Below, one piece after another: positions 35,601-47,773 of a stretch of DNA of 64,000 nt (the stretch's first letter is position 1; every line of letters starts with the position of its first letter). The DNA comes from Lingula anatina (lineage: Eukaryota; Brachiopoda; Lingulata; Lingulida; Lingulidae). The notes beneath the pieces are model-generated. The model was not told where the DNA came from. It saw nothing but the letters and a program-made list of their open reading frames with translations, and made no database searches. Position numbers and translations under genes: made by a program. The stretch is from the NCBI RefSeq assembly GCF_001039355.2, contig NW_019775774.1:1-64000 (forward strand), read 5' to 3'.

Positions 35601-36076
35601 CTCCCCATCTTCACATCAGAACTATTACATGAACCACGCACCTGCTTTCTGTAAAAATGCTTTAAAAGGCTTTGAGAGCTGATAAGTTCATGTACATATC
35701 TATACTGGCAATTTTAAATTATTCTGAATTAATTTCAAATATCCGCCGCAGTTTCTTTTAAGTCCGATCCTTGAGCTTAGTTTTGAACAAGTCAATGAAA
35801 TAGGCCTATCAGTTAAAAAATGAAACTTTTAATAGGAGATGAGCATCATTTTATTAGTTAATTTATAAATTTATTTATTTATTTATTTTGATAACTGATG
35901 TATATGAATGCATGCTATTTCAGTTTTCTTTGGGCCAAGACATCCGAAGTCACCTGCTAGATCCATTACTGGAGGTACTCGGCAACCAAACCCAGGACGG
36001 TCAGAGTCAGTTCTGTGGCAAATGCATAGATACTTCTACTGAAGCTTTGGTGGGAGGCCTGAGGACCTTGACATGA
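32607..36076 (+). CDS. Glucoside xylosyltransferase-like GT8 enzyme, gene 1
   Basis: Six exons: 32607-32885, 33316-33456, 33801-34005, 34533-34682, 35109-35275 and 35924-36076, phases 0, 0, 1, 1, 0, giving 364 residues. Type II topology with a hydrophobic anchor near residues 12-27. Catalytic region: LHFALTACG, LKSAVLF, PCTTQRLF, metal-binding DTD at 153-155 (HVDTDMIFLHDI), GLMWMNLTRMRR, YDQDILNALF and the C-terminal VLHG. These match GXYLT1/GXYLT2, which in vertebrates add xylose to O-glucose on Notch EGF repeats in the secretory pathway. The acceptor used by this expanded invertebrate copy is unknown. An acceptor at 32554 shows a spliced 5' leader. Poly(A) signals near 36265. A tandem paralogue follows at 39996. 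Confidence 0.92.
35350..35426. repeat. (TC)n microsatellite
   Basis: Imperfect CT dinucleotide tract in intron 5 of GT8 gene 1. Confidence 0.9.
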
Positions 36077-36264
36077 ATTTCGTGTTTTTGATGAGAAGTT
36101 CATTTCTCCCAGTACCACAAACATTCAAGATAATGTATTTCATAAAAAAGACCAGATTAGTATGTATAATATAATTCATTTAGTTATTCGTTTTGTGGAT
36201 AAGTAATTTTAAAAAAATATATAAAAAAATATATACATATTATATACATATTAAACATAAGTAA

Positions 36265-36270
36265 AATAAA
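36265..36270 (+). terminator. Poly(A) signal AATAAA
   Basis: About 190 bases after the stop of GT8 gene 1; a second overlapping copy follows immediately. Confidence 0.5.
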
Positions 36271-38888
36271 ATAAAACAGAAAAACAATGACTAAATGCGT
36301 CTTATTTTTAGACAAATAAATAACACTATTCTGACACTTATTAATACGTAGTAATCACTAATAAAGGCATGAAGACCTAAATGAAAAAATGGTCCAATTT
36401 TCAGTTTAAGGGACTCGCGTTTTGAGGAAGTTATTTAACTACTAATATAAAATTGCTCATAATGATCAAACGCACATAAAATACTATGCATGTGGCCGAT
36501 ACTACACAATGATGTTATCATGGTTACTTTGTTCCTTTTCTTAATTCAAAGATAAATATAACATTACTGAACTAATATTGTGTTTCCATATAGCAAGGCA
36601 GCTCAAAAAGGGACTTTTTTTATAATGTGCACAATCACCCTAGAAACTAATGCTATTTTTGTTCTCCTCCCATCTGTTTCTTTGAATAATCTTTCCAGGT
36701 ACCTAACCCATTTTACTCACAGCTATACAATCTGAAAGATTGGCTCATTGCTTTAGCTGTGCCCGTGTTTCTCTAACAGAACCACTTACGGGCATGCAGT
36801 TGGGCCGCTCACATCATCTAACAAACACTGCGTTCCATTTCAGTACCATCAAAACTTAAAGTTGCAAAATTGCGTATATTAAGAGAAAAAGCGACTCATT
36901 GATATTGTGACGCGAGCCCTCCCCGCGAGGGTTCCGTGAGGGTTCCGTGAGCACGTACATGTAATTTAATCGCGGGACGGGAGAGATGTTGAGTCTCCTC
37001 AGGGTAAGTATATCCCAAGCACGAACAGTGGATTTCAGAGTGGATTTCAATCAAAGACAATCAGCTTTAATAAAGGTAGAAATCGATAAAAAAATTTCAA
37101 TAGCACACAAGCAAAGTTTAAGTCATTAAACTTGGTTAAATTCATTCATGTTACTCATTTCAGAAATACATGTTAACGTTCGCACAGAGTTTACAGTTTC
37201 TTTCGAAATCCAGAACAAAAATAATACCATTGAACAAAATTTCACATAAAATATAATAACGGAAACGCTACAGAGTGGGTGCAGTCTTCTTTCGCGGCGC
37301 ATGGCTTCATTAGGCTCCACATTGGGCTATCTGAAACCCGTGTAGTGTCCATACATTGTCACCCGGCTGTCAGGAATTTCCACCTACATGTACACCTCCT
37401 CATGCTTTGCGATCATCATGACCGGCAAGAATTGCTTCATGGCCTGACGCTGAAAAAAAAAATAAATAAATACGCAAACAAAACCAAAGAAATTAAAAAA
37501 AAAAGAAATAACGAAACTAAATTAAGAGATTTCCAGTTACGCTAACGCATTACTGGAGTTGCGGTCCAAAAGACAGTGATAAAAAAAACACATTTCAGCC
37601 CTGTCGTAGGCCTACTTCTGTCTCCCTTCTTCTTTCTTCGGTTTCTCCGCTTCAACTGCAACGTCTCCATTGAGTTTTCTTTTTCCGTGACCTGCGTTAC
37701 CTATTGCCTACTTCGTCCATGGTCTTCAGGCCGTCTGCACCGCTGTTTGTTATACATTCTAAGGTCACGAGGTTACGCTTAAATATGTAGATGACTTTGC
37801 AAGATGGCGGCTCCGATTCCCGACTGATTGTCGTGGCAGTGCGATCGTAGAAATTCAGGTAAAAATAGTGCTAACTAGAAAAAAACTACACCAAATTACA
37901 GAAAGGATCAGGGTGCTACCCTGTCACGTTACAATATGTTAGTCACATGTAGATAACACATAAGTTAACATTTACTACATGGAATAGGGGTCTAGGCTAT
38001 CGTTCGAGTAACCGTGTAGCCTTTCAATTAAAAGAATGCACACGAACAACAAAACCATGCATTTATACCATATAAAGTTCCGTTGGAATTCATCTATGTA
38101 GTGAAACATTACCGAATCATAAAAGCGCATGAATCAAATGAATCGTGTGTTCATATAAGGCTTACTCAATAATAATTAATATTATAACAGCGTGTTGGCT
38201 AACGACGACGCTGTCGCATCCTGAGCAGACGACATCATGGTCTCGCAATACTGAATGCCACTTTTTATTGACTATCAAGGGACAGTCGGTAATACAACAA
38301 GGTATTAAATTTTAGGAATAAATTTATGTTATTATGATAATAATAATGAGATTTATGACTGAGCGTTAACGTGTAGCCTACACATCCTCCACAAATCCAA
38401 TTTGTTTGCTTTAGGGGCCTATTGACGAACAGAAATACGAGGCGGCGGGTGCAAATAAAATGTGGCCATTTGCAGTATGCAAGACAATTTAGCGCAATAA
38501 ACAGCATGGTAGGCTTATATACTAATTTACCCTAGCTTATAGTCTTACCTGGTTAAGCATGTAGGTCCTATTCTTTTCTAAGATGGTCTAACATAGTGAT
38601 TTATTGAAGCTTCTTAAAACCTTCCTACAACGAGGGCATGCACTTGCACAGACTGAAGCATGTATATACATGTAGGCTATGTGTATCATATCTGAATGTA
38701 GGCTACATGTATGTGTCATGGAACCCGTCTTCGCATCCGTGGGCCCCTTTCAAATAATCCTGGATCCGACCCTGCTGTTAGAATGAAGTAATTTTCTTCA
38801 GTCAACAGCTAATATTGAGATGCCTGGCAGAGCATCTTCATGAGGGAATGAGGCTATCCAGGTGAAAAGCCTCTATTCAGGAGATATA

Positions 38889-38985
38889 CTTGCCCCCCCC
38901 CCCCACCACCTACACACACACACTCCTATTGTTTTAGGAAAGGAAGGTAGAGGTCAGGTAGGATAGCACCATCATTTCTGTTAAG

Positions 38986-39020
<35 letters not shown>

Positions 39021-39185
39021 TCCCCCCCCNGCCTGGAATGGCTAATTCAAAGAGCTTGTTGAGGGGGGGGGGGGGGGGGGGGGGGCGGAGGGACTCGGCT
39101 TCGCATCCGTGCCCCCCCCCCCCCTTCAAATAATCCTTTACCTTCCTTACCTAAGACAATAGGAGTGTGTAGGGGGCGGGCAAGT
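38889..39185. repeat. Homopolymer-rich inverted repeat
   Basis: The left arm around 38905-38960 (acacactcctattgtttta) is the inverse of the right arm around 39128-39172 (taagacaataggagtgtgt). Between them lie long G and C runs and an undetermined base at 39030. The motif 'cttcgcatccgtg' followed by C-runs and 'ttcaaataatcct' recurs at 38734 and 39102. The assembly here is doubtful. Confidence 0.6.
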
Positions 39186-39501
39186 ATGAGGGATTTATGG
39201 CAGAACCCTTTGATAACGTCGTAATGAAAAGTAATAACAGTCAAATTGTTAATTAAGTGAAACGTATACTGACAGTCAATGAAAACGCATCAAAAAACTT
39301 TCTTGTACTTTTTTAACGAGAATCGATTCCAACCATGTTAACGAGTACAAATGCACTTGTTTGGTCATAAGAGAGTGGGCTGACCACTCGGATGTTTAAA
39401 ATTTCCGCTTCAGTGGTTTTGTGATCAGCTGTTACAAAATCATGTGTTTTTCCTTTCTCGTGATTGGTGTGAATTAATCAGGTTCAATATATGGTGATTT
39501 T

Positions 39502-39563
39502 ATTTGGTGACTACCATAAAAAGGCTTAATTAAAATTAAGCTTATTTAAGGTAGTCACCAAAT
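39502..39563. repeat. 62-bp imperfect hairpin
   Basis: Inverted arms starting 'atttggtgactacc' and ending in its complement, with 'gcttaatt' near the centre, about 0.4 kb upstream of the leader acceptor of GT8 gene 2. Confidence 0.7.
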
Positions 39564-39995
39564 CCAGTATGACACATGACAAAAAAGTTCAGTGGTGCCA
39601 CGTCTGATACTGGAAGAGCGATTGCGGTCCCTGGGGATGCTGGGGGCTGGGCGGAACCAAAACACGAAAACTGTTATTTTTTTAATGTGCCAAAGGAACT
39701 TAAAATATTGCTTGATAATAAATGATGCGTTTTCATTGACTGTCAGTATATATTTGCATGGTTCACGGCATGTGGCTTCGAGTAAGTATATAATAAAATA
39801 TGCAGTAAAGTATATAATTTTTGTAAGGATATACTATCACCGAATAATAATCCGTTCACCTAGATAAACGACAACTTATAAATAGTGCATAAGGCATCTA
39901 TTTGATTTAATCTAACATATCATTTAAATCGACGTTTATTCAAACTGTTTTAATTTCTTTTTTTAGACTGTTTGGTGCACCTTGCCGTTTGAAAC

Positions 39996-42776
39996 ATGAT
40001 CTTCCCTACTCAGAAGATAATGAACTTGAATCTCATATTTAAACCAGCTTCACGTGGACTTTTTTGTTTGGGTATCATCACAGTCGTTTTATTGTTGATA
40101 AAAAACAGAAACTTCCTGGTCACTATTTCTGGACAACCTCAACATGACACAGAACTGCATTTCGCTCTCGCCGCTTGCGGTAGCTCCTACACTGCAAGCT
40201 CCATCAACACATTAAAAAGTGCGGTGCTTTTTACTCCTGATGGTGACGTGCTTAAATTCCATGTTTTTACAGACAGAAGAGAAACCTTTGAGAAATGGGT
40301 AATGTAACTACCTGCAATTTTATTCCAGATAACAGCCATGCGTCCTCTTTTTCAATCAACGTCTTTTAACCGTATTTGAATATCTTTCGCAACTTTAATA
40401 AACTTTAATTTAGAAATAAAATATTTGAATTAAGAATTAAAATAGAAGTCTGTCGTAAGAATTAAAATGGAAGTCTGTTGTAATACGTGTAGTATATGGT
40501 TATGTCTAATGTTTGATATATCTACAACATTTCAACCGTTTCTTTTGTTGTGATTTTAAAATGGCTAAATTCAAAACAAAAAAGAAAATATTCTGTATCT
40601 TTAGATAGTGAAGTATTATATAAAGATGACAAAAGTATTTTCAACACGATTTCAGAGGGAACAGTTACCTGTCAAATACCGCCGTAAAATCAGATTATAT
40701 TTGTACAATATCAGTGAAGAGGAAAAATCCTTTTCCTTCATAAACGAAAAAGAGATGAGGTCTTTACCATGTGCAATGCAGCGATTATTTTATCCGGTGA
40801 GTCAAGATTAGTTTTCTATTCATTTTTAATGAGATAGAATGTTCTGGAATACCGTGTACAGGTATACCGCTCGGGTGACAGTATATTATTTTACAGATAA
40901 ACATTACCTATTGCTTGACAAAAAATAATAAATAAATAAACGCATATAATATATTATATGTCCGTAAAATTAATTTACAAAGCTAAACATGAGTGTATTT
41001 GCAGGAGAGTCTTCGTCATATAGACCACGTGATTCATGTCGATACTGATATGATCTTTCTTCACGATATCAGAACACTCCATGACAAGGGTTTTGCGGAA
41101 ATGAACAAAAATCACGTGACGACGATGTCACAGAACGGCCCACATGATAGATTGAATCCGTGGTACAATAAAAATCGTTACATACGAATGCCGTTTTATC
41201 CGCCCGTCGGTGAGTGATTTCAGTTGATTTAAAAAAAACTGGTACTTCGAAAAATATAGCGCCATGACAAATCCTTGTCAGAATTTGATTTTAAAGTATT
41301 TAAGGCACATGTCTTACATATTAAGCAATTGGCAAAGAAACGCTGGTGCTTGAACCGTTAGATGAGATCTTCAATATGATGTAAGAGCTTGTTGCAAAGC
41401 AAACGCTCAATGTATGTCAATAAAGAAAATAATTGGTACGTAAACTAACTCATTATAATAGTGAGTAACAACGATTGTAAATCGAGGTGAAACTTCAGAA
41501 TTGTTCTGTTGACGTTTCACATTCCTGTGCAAGTACAGTGGCGAATTTGGGGGGGTCAAGGAGGTCCTGACCTCCCTTCGATTAAAAAAAAATCACACCA
41601 ATCGTCCCCTCTTGAGATTAAAATTTTGACTAGTTCTAATTCCTACCAAATGGCACCGTTCGCCCACTAAAACACCAAAAAATTCCCCTTCAGTGGGCCC
41701 CTAACCCCACGCCGAGGGGGGGGGGGGGGTGCGGCCTGTTATTCCTTAACCCCCCCTTCAAAATAATCCTGGATCCGTCCGTGATATCACCTATTGGTCA
41801 TCATTTGTGCACGTGATGCTGTGAATTATTTTTTTTTCAGGATTACAGTCGGGATTAATGTGGATGAACCTGACAAGGATGAGGAGGACGCGTTTTCAAC
41901 AATTATGGAGAGACGCCTTTGTAAAATATAACACGGAATTCTATCTGCACGATCAAGATATTCTGAACGCTGCTTTTGGGGCGAAACCAGGTATGCTCAA
42001 TTATTAATCTAATTGTTTCAAAATGCTCGATTGCGACTGATTCACTTCGACAGCTGCTTAGCTAACGGGTCTAAGGTGACAGGATTTCAATTACTGTACA
42101 CACTCCAGAAGGAAAATGAAGGAGGATGAAAAAATCTGCCTTACCTTTATAATCATCTTTGTTCTATTGAGTTTAAATTCCATTATCAAAGAATGTGTAT
42201 GGAGAACGAGTGGTTTCATTGCCAACAACCATGTGTTCGAAACGTCGTATGTACCAGTAACTGACAACATTTAGACTCCTGCAGCGAAGTTAAAGTATGA
42301 AATTGTATCAAAAAGTATTTTTGAATAGGTGCATGAAGTGCACAGAATGTTACCACATATAATCCCTTTATTTGATTTTCATGTTTTAAAAATTAACGTA
42401 TACATTTGCTTGTCAACATTGCCAGAGATGGTGAAAATGCTGACCACATGTGATTGGCACTACTGGCTTGCGTACTGTCTAAGTGAGGCGTACTGTACGC
42501 CAAGGAAAGTGTACGTACTCCATGGTATCAACTCATCATTTCACTGGAAAAGCTGTTACCCTTTTAGTACTGTCTGGGATGCATTTGAGAAGGTATAGAT
42601 ACAAGTGCATGTTTGTGTGTTAATTTGGTTTCGTGGGTAAACGTGTATTTATGCACGAAAATGTAAGTGCGTTTTTGCGTGCGAGCGTACTGTATACATA
42701 GTAAAATTGATTTTGGTTAATTCTTACTAAACGTTGTTGGTTTTACATGCCTGTGTGAATCACAAATACAAACATA

Positions 42777-42816
<40 letters not shown>

Positions 42817-43687
42817 TGTGTCCTGACATACAGATATAAAAATAAATTATGTCATGTAAAAATAATTTGATAATTAACCATTGGTATAATTCCGTTCAGT
42901 ACTGAGCGCTTTCGGCCATAAAGGCTCTCCATTGGTATTATTGCCACATAGGCTTAGCATACATACAAACGATTATTTCTCTTTTCGGAAGCATTCTGAG
43001 TCTTTAATATGTCTTTACCAAAGTCCTTTTGGTATTCAGGATTTATTTTTCGCTTAAGTAGGCTTGCACAAGCCGACGGAATTATCATAAATATTGAATT
43101 AGTCTTTCACATGCTTCTCCATACACAACTGCCGTGGTAGCATCCATGTACCGATTATTTAGCACATTGTTTACCTTTTTCATATTCCAAAATATAAAAA
43201 CATATTCCAAATATATTCAAAACAACATTTTTCCCATACTTACCAATGGTTAATGAATCCATATCTACATTCAAAGTTAGTCCCTGTTTTTTTCTAGAAA
43301 GTTTGTTTGTTTGTTTTTTAATAATCTGTAAAGAGATTATTACAGAGTATAGCCATCTATGGAGGTCACATGGTCCGAAGACAAGCACAGATTTCAGAAT
43401 AATTGCTTTAACTGCCATTTTTTGTGGTAAAATAGAATATATTATATTTCTATGAGTTGTTTACAATTATTTTATTGTGAAATATAGATCTCATACGAAG
43501 AGTTGTTATCCCTTTCAATTTGTTTCTGCTTCAGTTCTCCCTGGACCAAGATATCGGAAGTCACCTGTTAGAGCCATTATTGAAGGCACTTGGAAACCAA
43601 ACCAAGGAGGATCAGAATAAGAACTGTGGCAAATGCATAAATACACCTACTGAAGCTTTGGTGGGAGGCCTTAGGACCTTGATATGA
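39996..43687 (+). CDS. Glucoside xylosyltransferase-like GT8 enzyme, gene 2
   Basis: Six exons: 39996-40298, 40656-40796, 41005-41209, 41841-41990, 42426-42592 and 43535-43687. Exons 2-6 have exactly the lengths and phases of gene 1; the product is 372 residues from this ATG, or 364 from the ATG at 40020, which aligns better with the gene 1 start. All GT8 landmarks remain: LHFALAACG, DTD at 161-163, GLMWMNLTRMRR, HDQDILNAAF and VLHG. The product should be a Golgi or ER type II membrane enzyme. It arose by tandem duplication with a period of about 7.4 kb. Intron 3 holds a G-rich repeat and intron 5 a reverse MITE copy. Acceptor specificity is unknown. Confidence 0.92.
41534..41783. mobile_element. 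Interspersed repeat with 'ggatccg'-type ends
   Basis: Starts 'cagtggcgaatttgggggg' and ends 'cccccttcaaaataatcct' followed by 'ggatccgtccgtg'. The 3' motif also occurs at 38745-38770. Ends of this kind are common on small DNA transposons of marine invertebrates. It lies in intron 3 of GT8 gene 2. Confidence 0.5.
42781..42812. repeat. (CA)n microsatellite
   Basis: About 16 CA units in intron 5 of GT8 gene 2. Confidence 0.95.
43150..43515 (-). mobile_element. Second copy of the 26.5-kb MITE, reversed
   Basis: Read on the minus strand, it follows 26505-26790 closely ('aaagggataacaactctt', 'gacctccatagatggctat', 'ggattcattaaccattggta'). The other end diverges. It ends about 20 bases before the exon 6 acceptor of GT8 gene 2. 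Confidence 0.8.
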
Positions 43688-43698
43688 ATGCCACGCTT

Positions 43699-43901
43699 CC
43701 ACATGACCAGAAACTTATTTCCCCAGTCTCACAAACAATGGATATCATTTATTAGATGCTAAAGACAGGAACGGTTATTTTCGCAGCAGTTTTAGACATG
43801 ACCACATGACCAGAAACTTATTTCCCCAGTCTCACAAACAATGGATATCATTTATTAGATGCTAAAGACAGGAACGGTTATTTTCGCAGCAGTTTTAGAC
43901 A
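43699..43901 (+). repeat. Recent 103-bp tandem duplication
   Basis: 43699-43801 is repeated almost perfectly at 43802-43901, starting 'ccacatgaccagaaactta'. It lies 12 bases after the stop codon of GT8 gene 2, inside its 3' UTR. Near-identity implies a very recent event or an assembly duplication. Confidence 0.93.
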
Positions 43902-45805
43902 ACATTTATAAAAAAACTTCTGCGGATTATCGATAATTAAATAAGATGAAAAAAACAAGTATATTCAAGAATGTCACATCAGTGACAATTACAAGGGTGT
44001 TCTACCGGGAGTAAAAAACACTTCTAAATATGGTCAATGTTTAGTTTCAAAAGCACGTTTCACCAATGGAAAAAAACAGTAAGTGATTCATCGATCTCAT
44101 GAGCAAATAAATAAACAAGTGTCAAAGGAATAGGGGATGGATGTGTACTTAGTTAGAAGTGGAAATGTCTTAGACTGAAGTGACATTTGCCCTTTGCTAA
44201 ATGTACGGATTCAAACCGCACAGCATACATGTAGCTTATGGTAACTGGTATGTCTAATCTGGGCTAAGCTCTCCTAAAATAACATACCATGAGGTTTTAT
44301 CTAAAATGTATGGTTTTCAGCTCGTTTTCACCACACATTTAATACTTAATTTTAACGGCCTTGTGTTCATAGCGCATTGGCTTTATAGCAAAGTAGCATT
44401 TCATTTAAACACAACCCAAGAGCACAGTAGGTGTACATATGACTTAACTATATGGCGAGAATACTTAGTCATTGATAGTAGTGTACCTACATTTGTCCAC
44501 TATCTCCTCTGGTACGGTGGTACATTTTCAACAAATCAGTGTATATATATATATTATATACCGCCTAGAAGAAATGCCAGTTCTCTGGCGTATAAGCTTC
44601 GTGCATGGTCCGTACTAATATATACCGTATTCATGTTGGATGATAAGGAGTGATGCATGATTAACATGTCCCAATTTCAACATGACCCAACAGTCATTTC
44701 TTCAGAGGTTTATGTGTACGTAGGTCAATATAATCTTGCTGCACATCCACGTCACCTTATTCCACCACAGCTCAGCGAATGTGCGTCGCCTGCAAATGTG
44801 TTACCTACTTGCTCATTCAACAAGGTTGCTGCGGAGAAATATCGCTGAAAGGGGACAATCACGACAGAAGAGGAATAAGTCTCCAGCCACTTTATCTGGC
44901 AGGTAAGACGATCCAGATTTCCTTCTGTCACAATCATTGTGGTTTAAAATATATAGCTTCGATTTAAGCAAGACTAGCTGTTACTCAGTGCGCGTATAAC
45001 CCGTATAATTGTACGCATGTATAAATGCATCAAAGTCGGGTTGTAGCGGTAGCATATTTCATCAAATAAGTGCGAATACACATGAATATGTACTGGTAAC
45101 TTATAAGTGACTATACAAGAATGCCTTGACTGTGCCAGTGGATCTGTATTAACCTTATAAAACTGAATATCGTATGACATGGGAGTCGATTACGTGTACT
45201 ACATAACCTTGATCATAACGGGCCGGGTTGCGCGAGTGACATTTGCGGCTCACATGTACTAGTGCATTGGTTGTTGTCATGCAAATAGACTGTCCTGTGC
45301 TACATGTTCAAACTTTGGTGCCCTTTGAGTTGTTAAGGTAAGCCCGGTCTTAAGATTTATTCACTTACGTCACGCTAACCCTAACCTGTTTGAATCTAAT
45401 TTTGGACGGGCTCCCTGTAGCTAAAGGGCTCGGGAGCAGACGATGAGATGCACTGTTCATGCACAACAGCGACTCTGTGGACAAAATCGAATATTTATGA
45501 CTGGTAATTTCACTATTTTAAGTGACGTGAAGTTGTCATTTGAGCACTAATGTCAGGATGTGTATATACACAATGAGTTCTTCTAGTGATATTATTGGAA
45601 CAGTTAAGTCGTTGACTGCGCCAGGAAATAATGGATGCATCCTAACTCAATGTTTCACGCAGTGTTGCATGCTATTTCGTGCCACTGGGCACTTATTGCC
45701 GGGCAGTAGGGTCAAAAAGCTGCCCATGACGTCACATCTATTCCATGATGCCAACACAAGTATAAATGCAACATAATATGGTATAATCGTTTATCTTTCT
45801 TTTAG
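43902..45805. other. Spacer and probable 5' leader of the sulfotransferase-like gene
   Basis: No coding exon supported. A possible leader exon ends at the donor ctggcag/gtaaga (44902/44903), and the acceptor tcttttag lies at 45805. Frames in the region lack domains. Confidence 0.4.
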
Positions 45806-45853
45806 GTCTCCAGCATAAGAGAACGTGCTCAGCGCTTCTTATTTTCGGAAAAC

Positions 45854-47161
45854 ATGGAACTCATCGTCTGGTTTGCCTTTAGTGTGAGTCGGTTCTTTGT
45901 CCACTCCCTACAGAACTTATGGTGGAGATACAATGGCATTACCAACACTCTGAAACTAACCCGGGCCGGAGAGTTGTACGAACAATCCGCACATATTTTA
46001 GATATTCACTGGAGATACAAATGGGACGTCATTCCGCCAACGGAGAAATGCAGATTCATTGCTACCCACAATCGCTTCGAACATCCACGGTGTATTCTAG
46101 CAGACGTCGTTTCTCTGATTTACCTTGATGAAAACGAGGCTCTTTTTGTCGAGACCCCACCCAACGTTGATATTTACAATTCGGATACCAATCCCTTTGT
46201 ATATATGGCACAATATAAATATGCTATCCGTTTAATAGTATTGCCAATGGCATCGTTTCACAAAATTGCAGACGAAATCGGTGATCCAAAAACTGATGTT
46301 CTTCTGCTTTCAAATACAGGCCGATGCGGTTCTACGGCAGTCACACAAATTCTTGAGTCAGTGCCTGGTGTCTTAGCAATGAGCGAACCAGATGGTTTCA
46401 CTTGTCTTCAAAATGTGATAAAAACGGTACATCACGAGAAAGTCGACAGATACGTACAGAGCGTGACACGAGTCACGTGTAAACCCTTATCGAGCAACCC
46501 ACGTCTTATTTGTATTAAAACCAGATCTATGTGTTTTTTACATGCCGATAAAGTGGCAAACATCGCACCCGGCATCAAGCATTTATTTCTGTACAGGGAC
46601 GGGAAGGCGACCATCCAGTCCTTTTACCACGCCTTCGGAAACGCACCAACTTTCACATTTTGGCATAGCATGCTTACAAGTCGCCTTGCTCATTGCATAG
46701 TCCCAAAGCAGAGTCGGCATTTGTGGAACTGGTTCATTGACATCGAAACCTACCCAGAGATAAATGACAAGGAATTGATGCTTCGGTCATCAGTCGTTGG
46801 AATCCTTGTGGGACACTGGTCGTGCTTGTGCGGAGCGTACAAGCGTTTCAAAGCCTCCGGTATGGCGGTAAAGGCCTTTAAGTACGAGGACATACTCGAG
46901 AATCCCCGCCACGCATGCGAGAGTTTATTGGCATACTGTGGATTACCCATGGAATATGCTGGGACCGCCTGTAAGGCCCTAAGCAAAGATGCACAAAGGG
47001 GCATGTATAAAACAAGGACTGCTGCTGACGAACAGGGGGATAAATATCATATTAAATGGACGCCCCAGTTCCAGGCTGAGGCTGATTTTTTCTGCGATTA
47101 TGTTGGCGTCACACGAATCGGCGAACCTACGGCTCTGCCAGATACTATTTCCTCGCTCTGA
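45854..47161 (+). CDS. P-loop sulfotransferase-like protein
   Basis: Single long coding exon of 435 codons from an ATG in good context (aacATGG). The exon starts at acceptor 45805, and the frame stays open back to it. Residues about 1-19 are hydrophobic and suit a type II anchor. The 5'-phosphosulfate P-loop is SNTGRCGST at 153-161, followed by VLAMSEPD. A later YRDGKATIQS (247-256) fits the 3'-phosphate binding region, and the C-terminal KYEDILENP and CGLPM are usual for this fold. The probable reaction is transfer of sulfate from PAPS to a glycan or other secreted substrate in the Golgi. I recognise the general family (large in invertebrate deuterostomes), not a named orthologue. No homologue elsewhere in the window. 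Confidence 0.85.
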   Translation: MELIVWFAFSVSRFFVHSLQNLWWRYNGITNTLKLTRAGELYEQSAHILDIHWRYKWDVIPPTEKCRFIATHNRFEHPRCILADVVSLIYLDENEALFVETPPNVDIYNSDTNPFVYMAQYKYAIRLIVLPMASFHKIADEIGDPKTDVLLLSNTGRCGSTAVTQILESVPGVLAMSEPDGFTCLQNVIKTVHHEKVDRYVQSVTRVTCKPLSSNPRLICIKTRSMCFLHADKVANIAPGIKHLFLYRDGKATIQSFYHAFGNAPTFTFWHSMLTSRLAHCIVPKQSRHLWNWFIDIETYPEINDKELMLRSSVVGILVGHWSCLCGAYKRFKASGMAVKAFKYEDILENPRHACESLLAYCGLPMEYAGTACKALSKDAQRGMYKTRTAADEQGDKYHIKWTPQFQAEADFFCDYVGVTRIGEPTALPDTISSL

Positions 47162-47773
47162 ACGTGGTTGTACAATTTAGAGAGAAGCATTGTCAGATTC
47201 TGCCTCATGTGATTGCACGAGGAAGGTTACGTCTTAAGATCTACAGCAGTTTCAAACATACCTTAAAAGAAACGTTTACGGATTGGTGAATCCTAACCTT
47301 TTATTTTCCAAAAGGGAATGCAGGTACAAATCCTGCATTGAATGCATCGTCTCTTCAGCATGTATAAATCATGTTAAAATGCGAACGCAACATGACTATA
47401 TATCTTTACTATTGGCAGATTTTTAACATAAAGAAAATTGTAAATTAGGATCACCACGTACAGTATAGAAACTTGTCATATATGTTGGATAAATGAAAAA
47501 GAAATCAACAGATTTAAGGATATTGCAGTGATATTTTGGAAAATAATGTTTTTAATTAATGCTGAAAATTTCATGACTTTTCTTAGTTTTGGCTCCCAAA
47601 AAATTAAAATCTTCAGTCAAGGTCTCAAAACTGTTAGAAAATGCCAGGCAACCCCCAGAAATCAAATGGACCGGCATATATATACCATACTGTATATTGC
47701 AGCTTGGTATTATCATGGTAAAATAATAATAATAATTAACTATATTTAAGAGGGTAAAACATGTTAACCTATA
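47162..47773. other. Convergent intergenic region
   Basis: 3' ends of the sulfotransferase-like and glycosyltransferase-like genes face each other here. No further gene was seen. Confidence 0.5.

Larger units (their letters stand above)
36077..39966. other. Spacer between the GT8 genes
   Basis: The start is the 3' UTR of gene 1 (AATAAA at 36265-36270). No gene was seen in the rest. It holds a short direct repeat 'gagggttccgt' near 36926-36950, the G/C-homopolymer inverted repeat at 38889-39185 and a hairpin at 39502-39563. It ends in the acceptor (tttctttttttag, 39966) of the spliced leader of GT8 gene 2. Confidence 0.5.

Noticed and set aside
38926-39244. Proline-rich open frames
   Set aside because: Produced by translation of G/C homopolymers and an N.
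44306-44653. 115-codon open frame upstream of the sulfotransferase-like gene
   Set aside because: No domain, AT-rich, no splice or promoter context.
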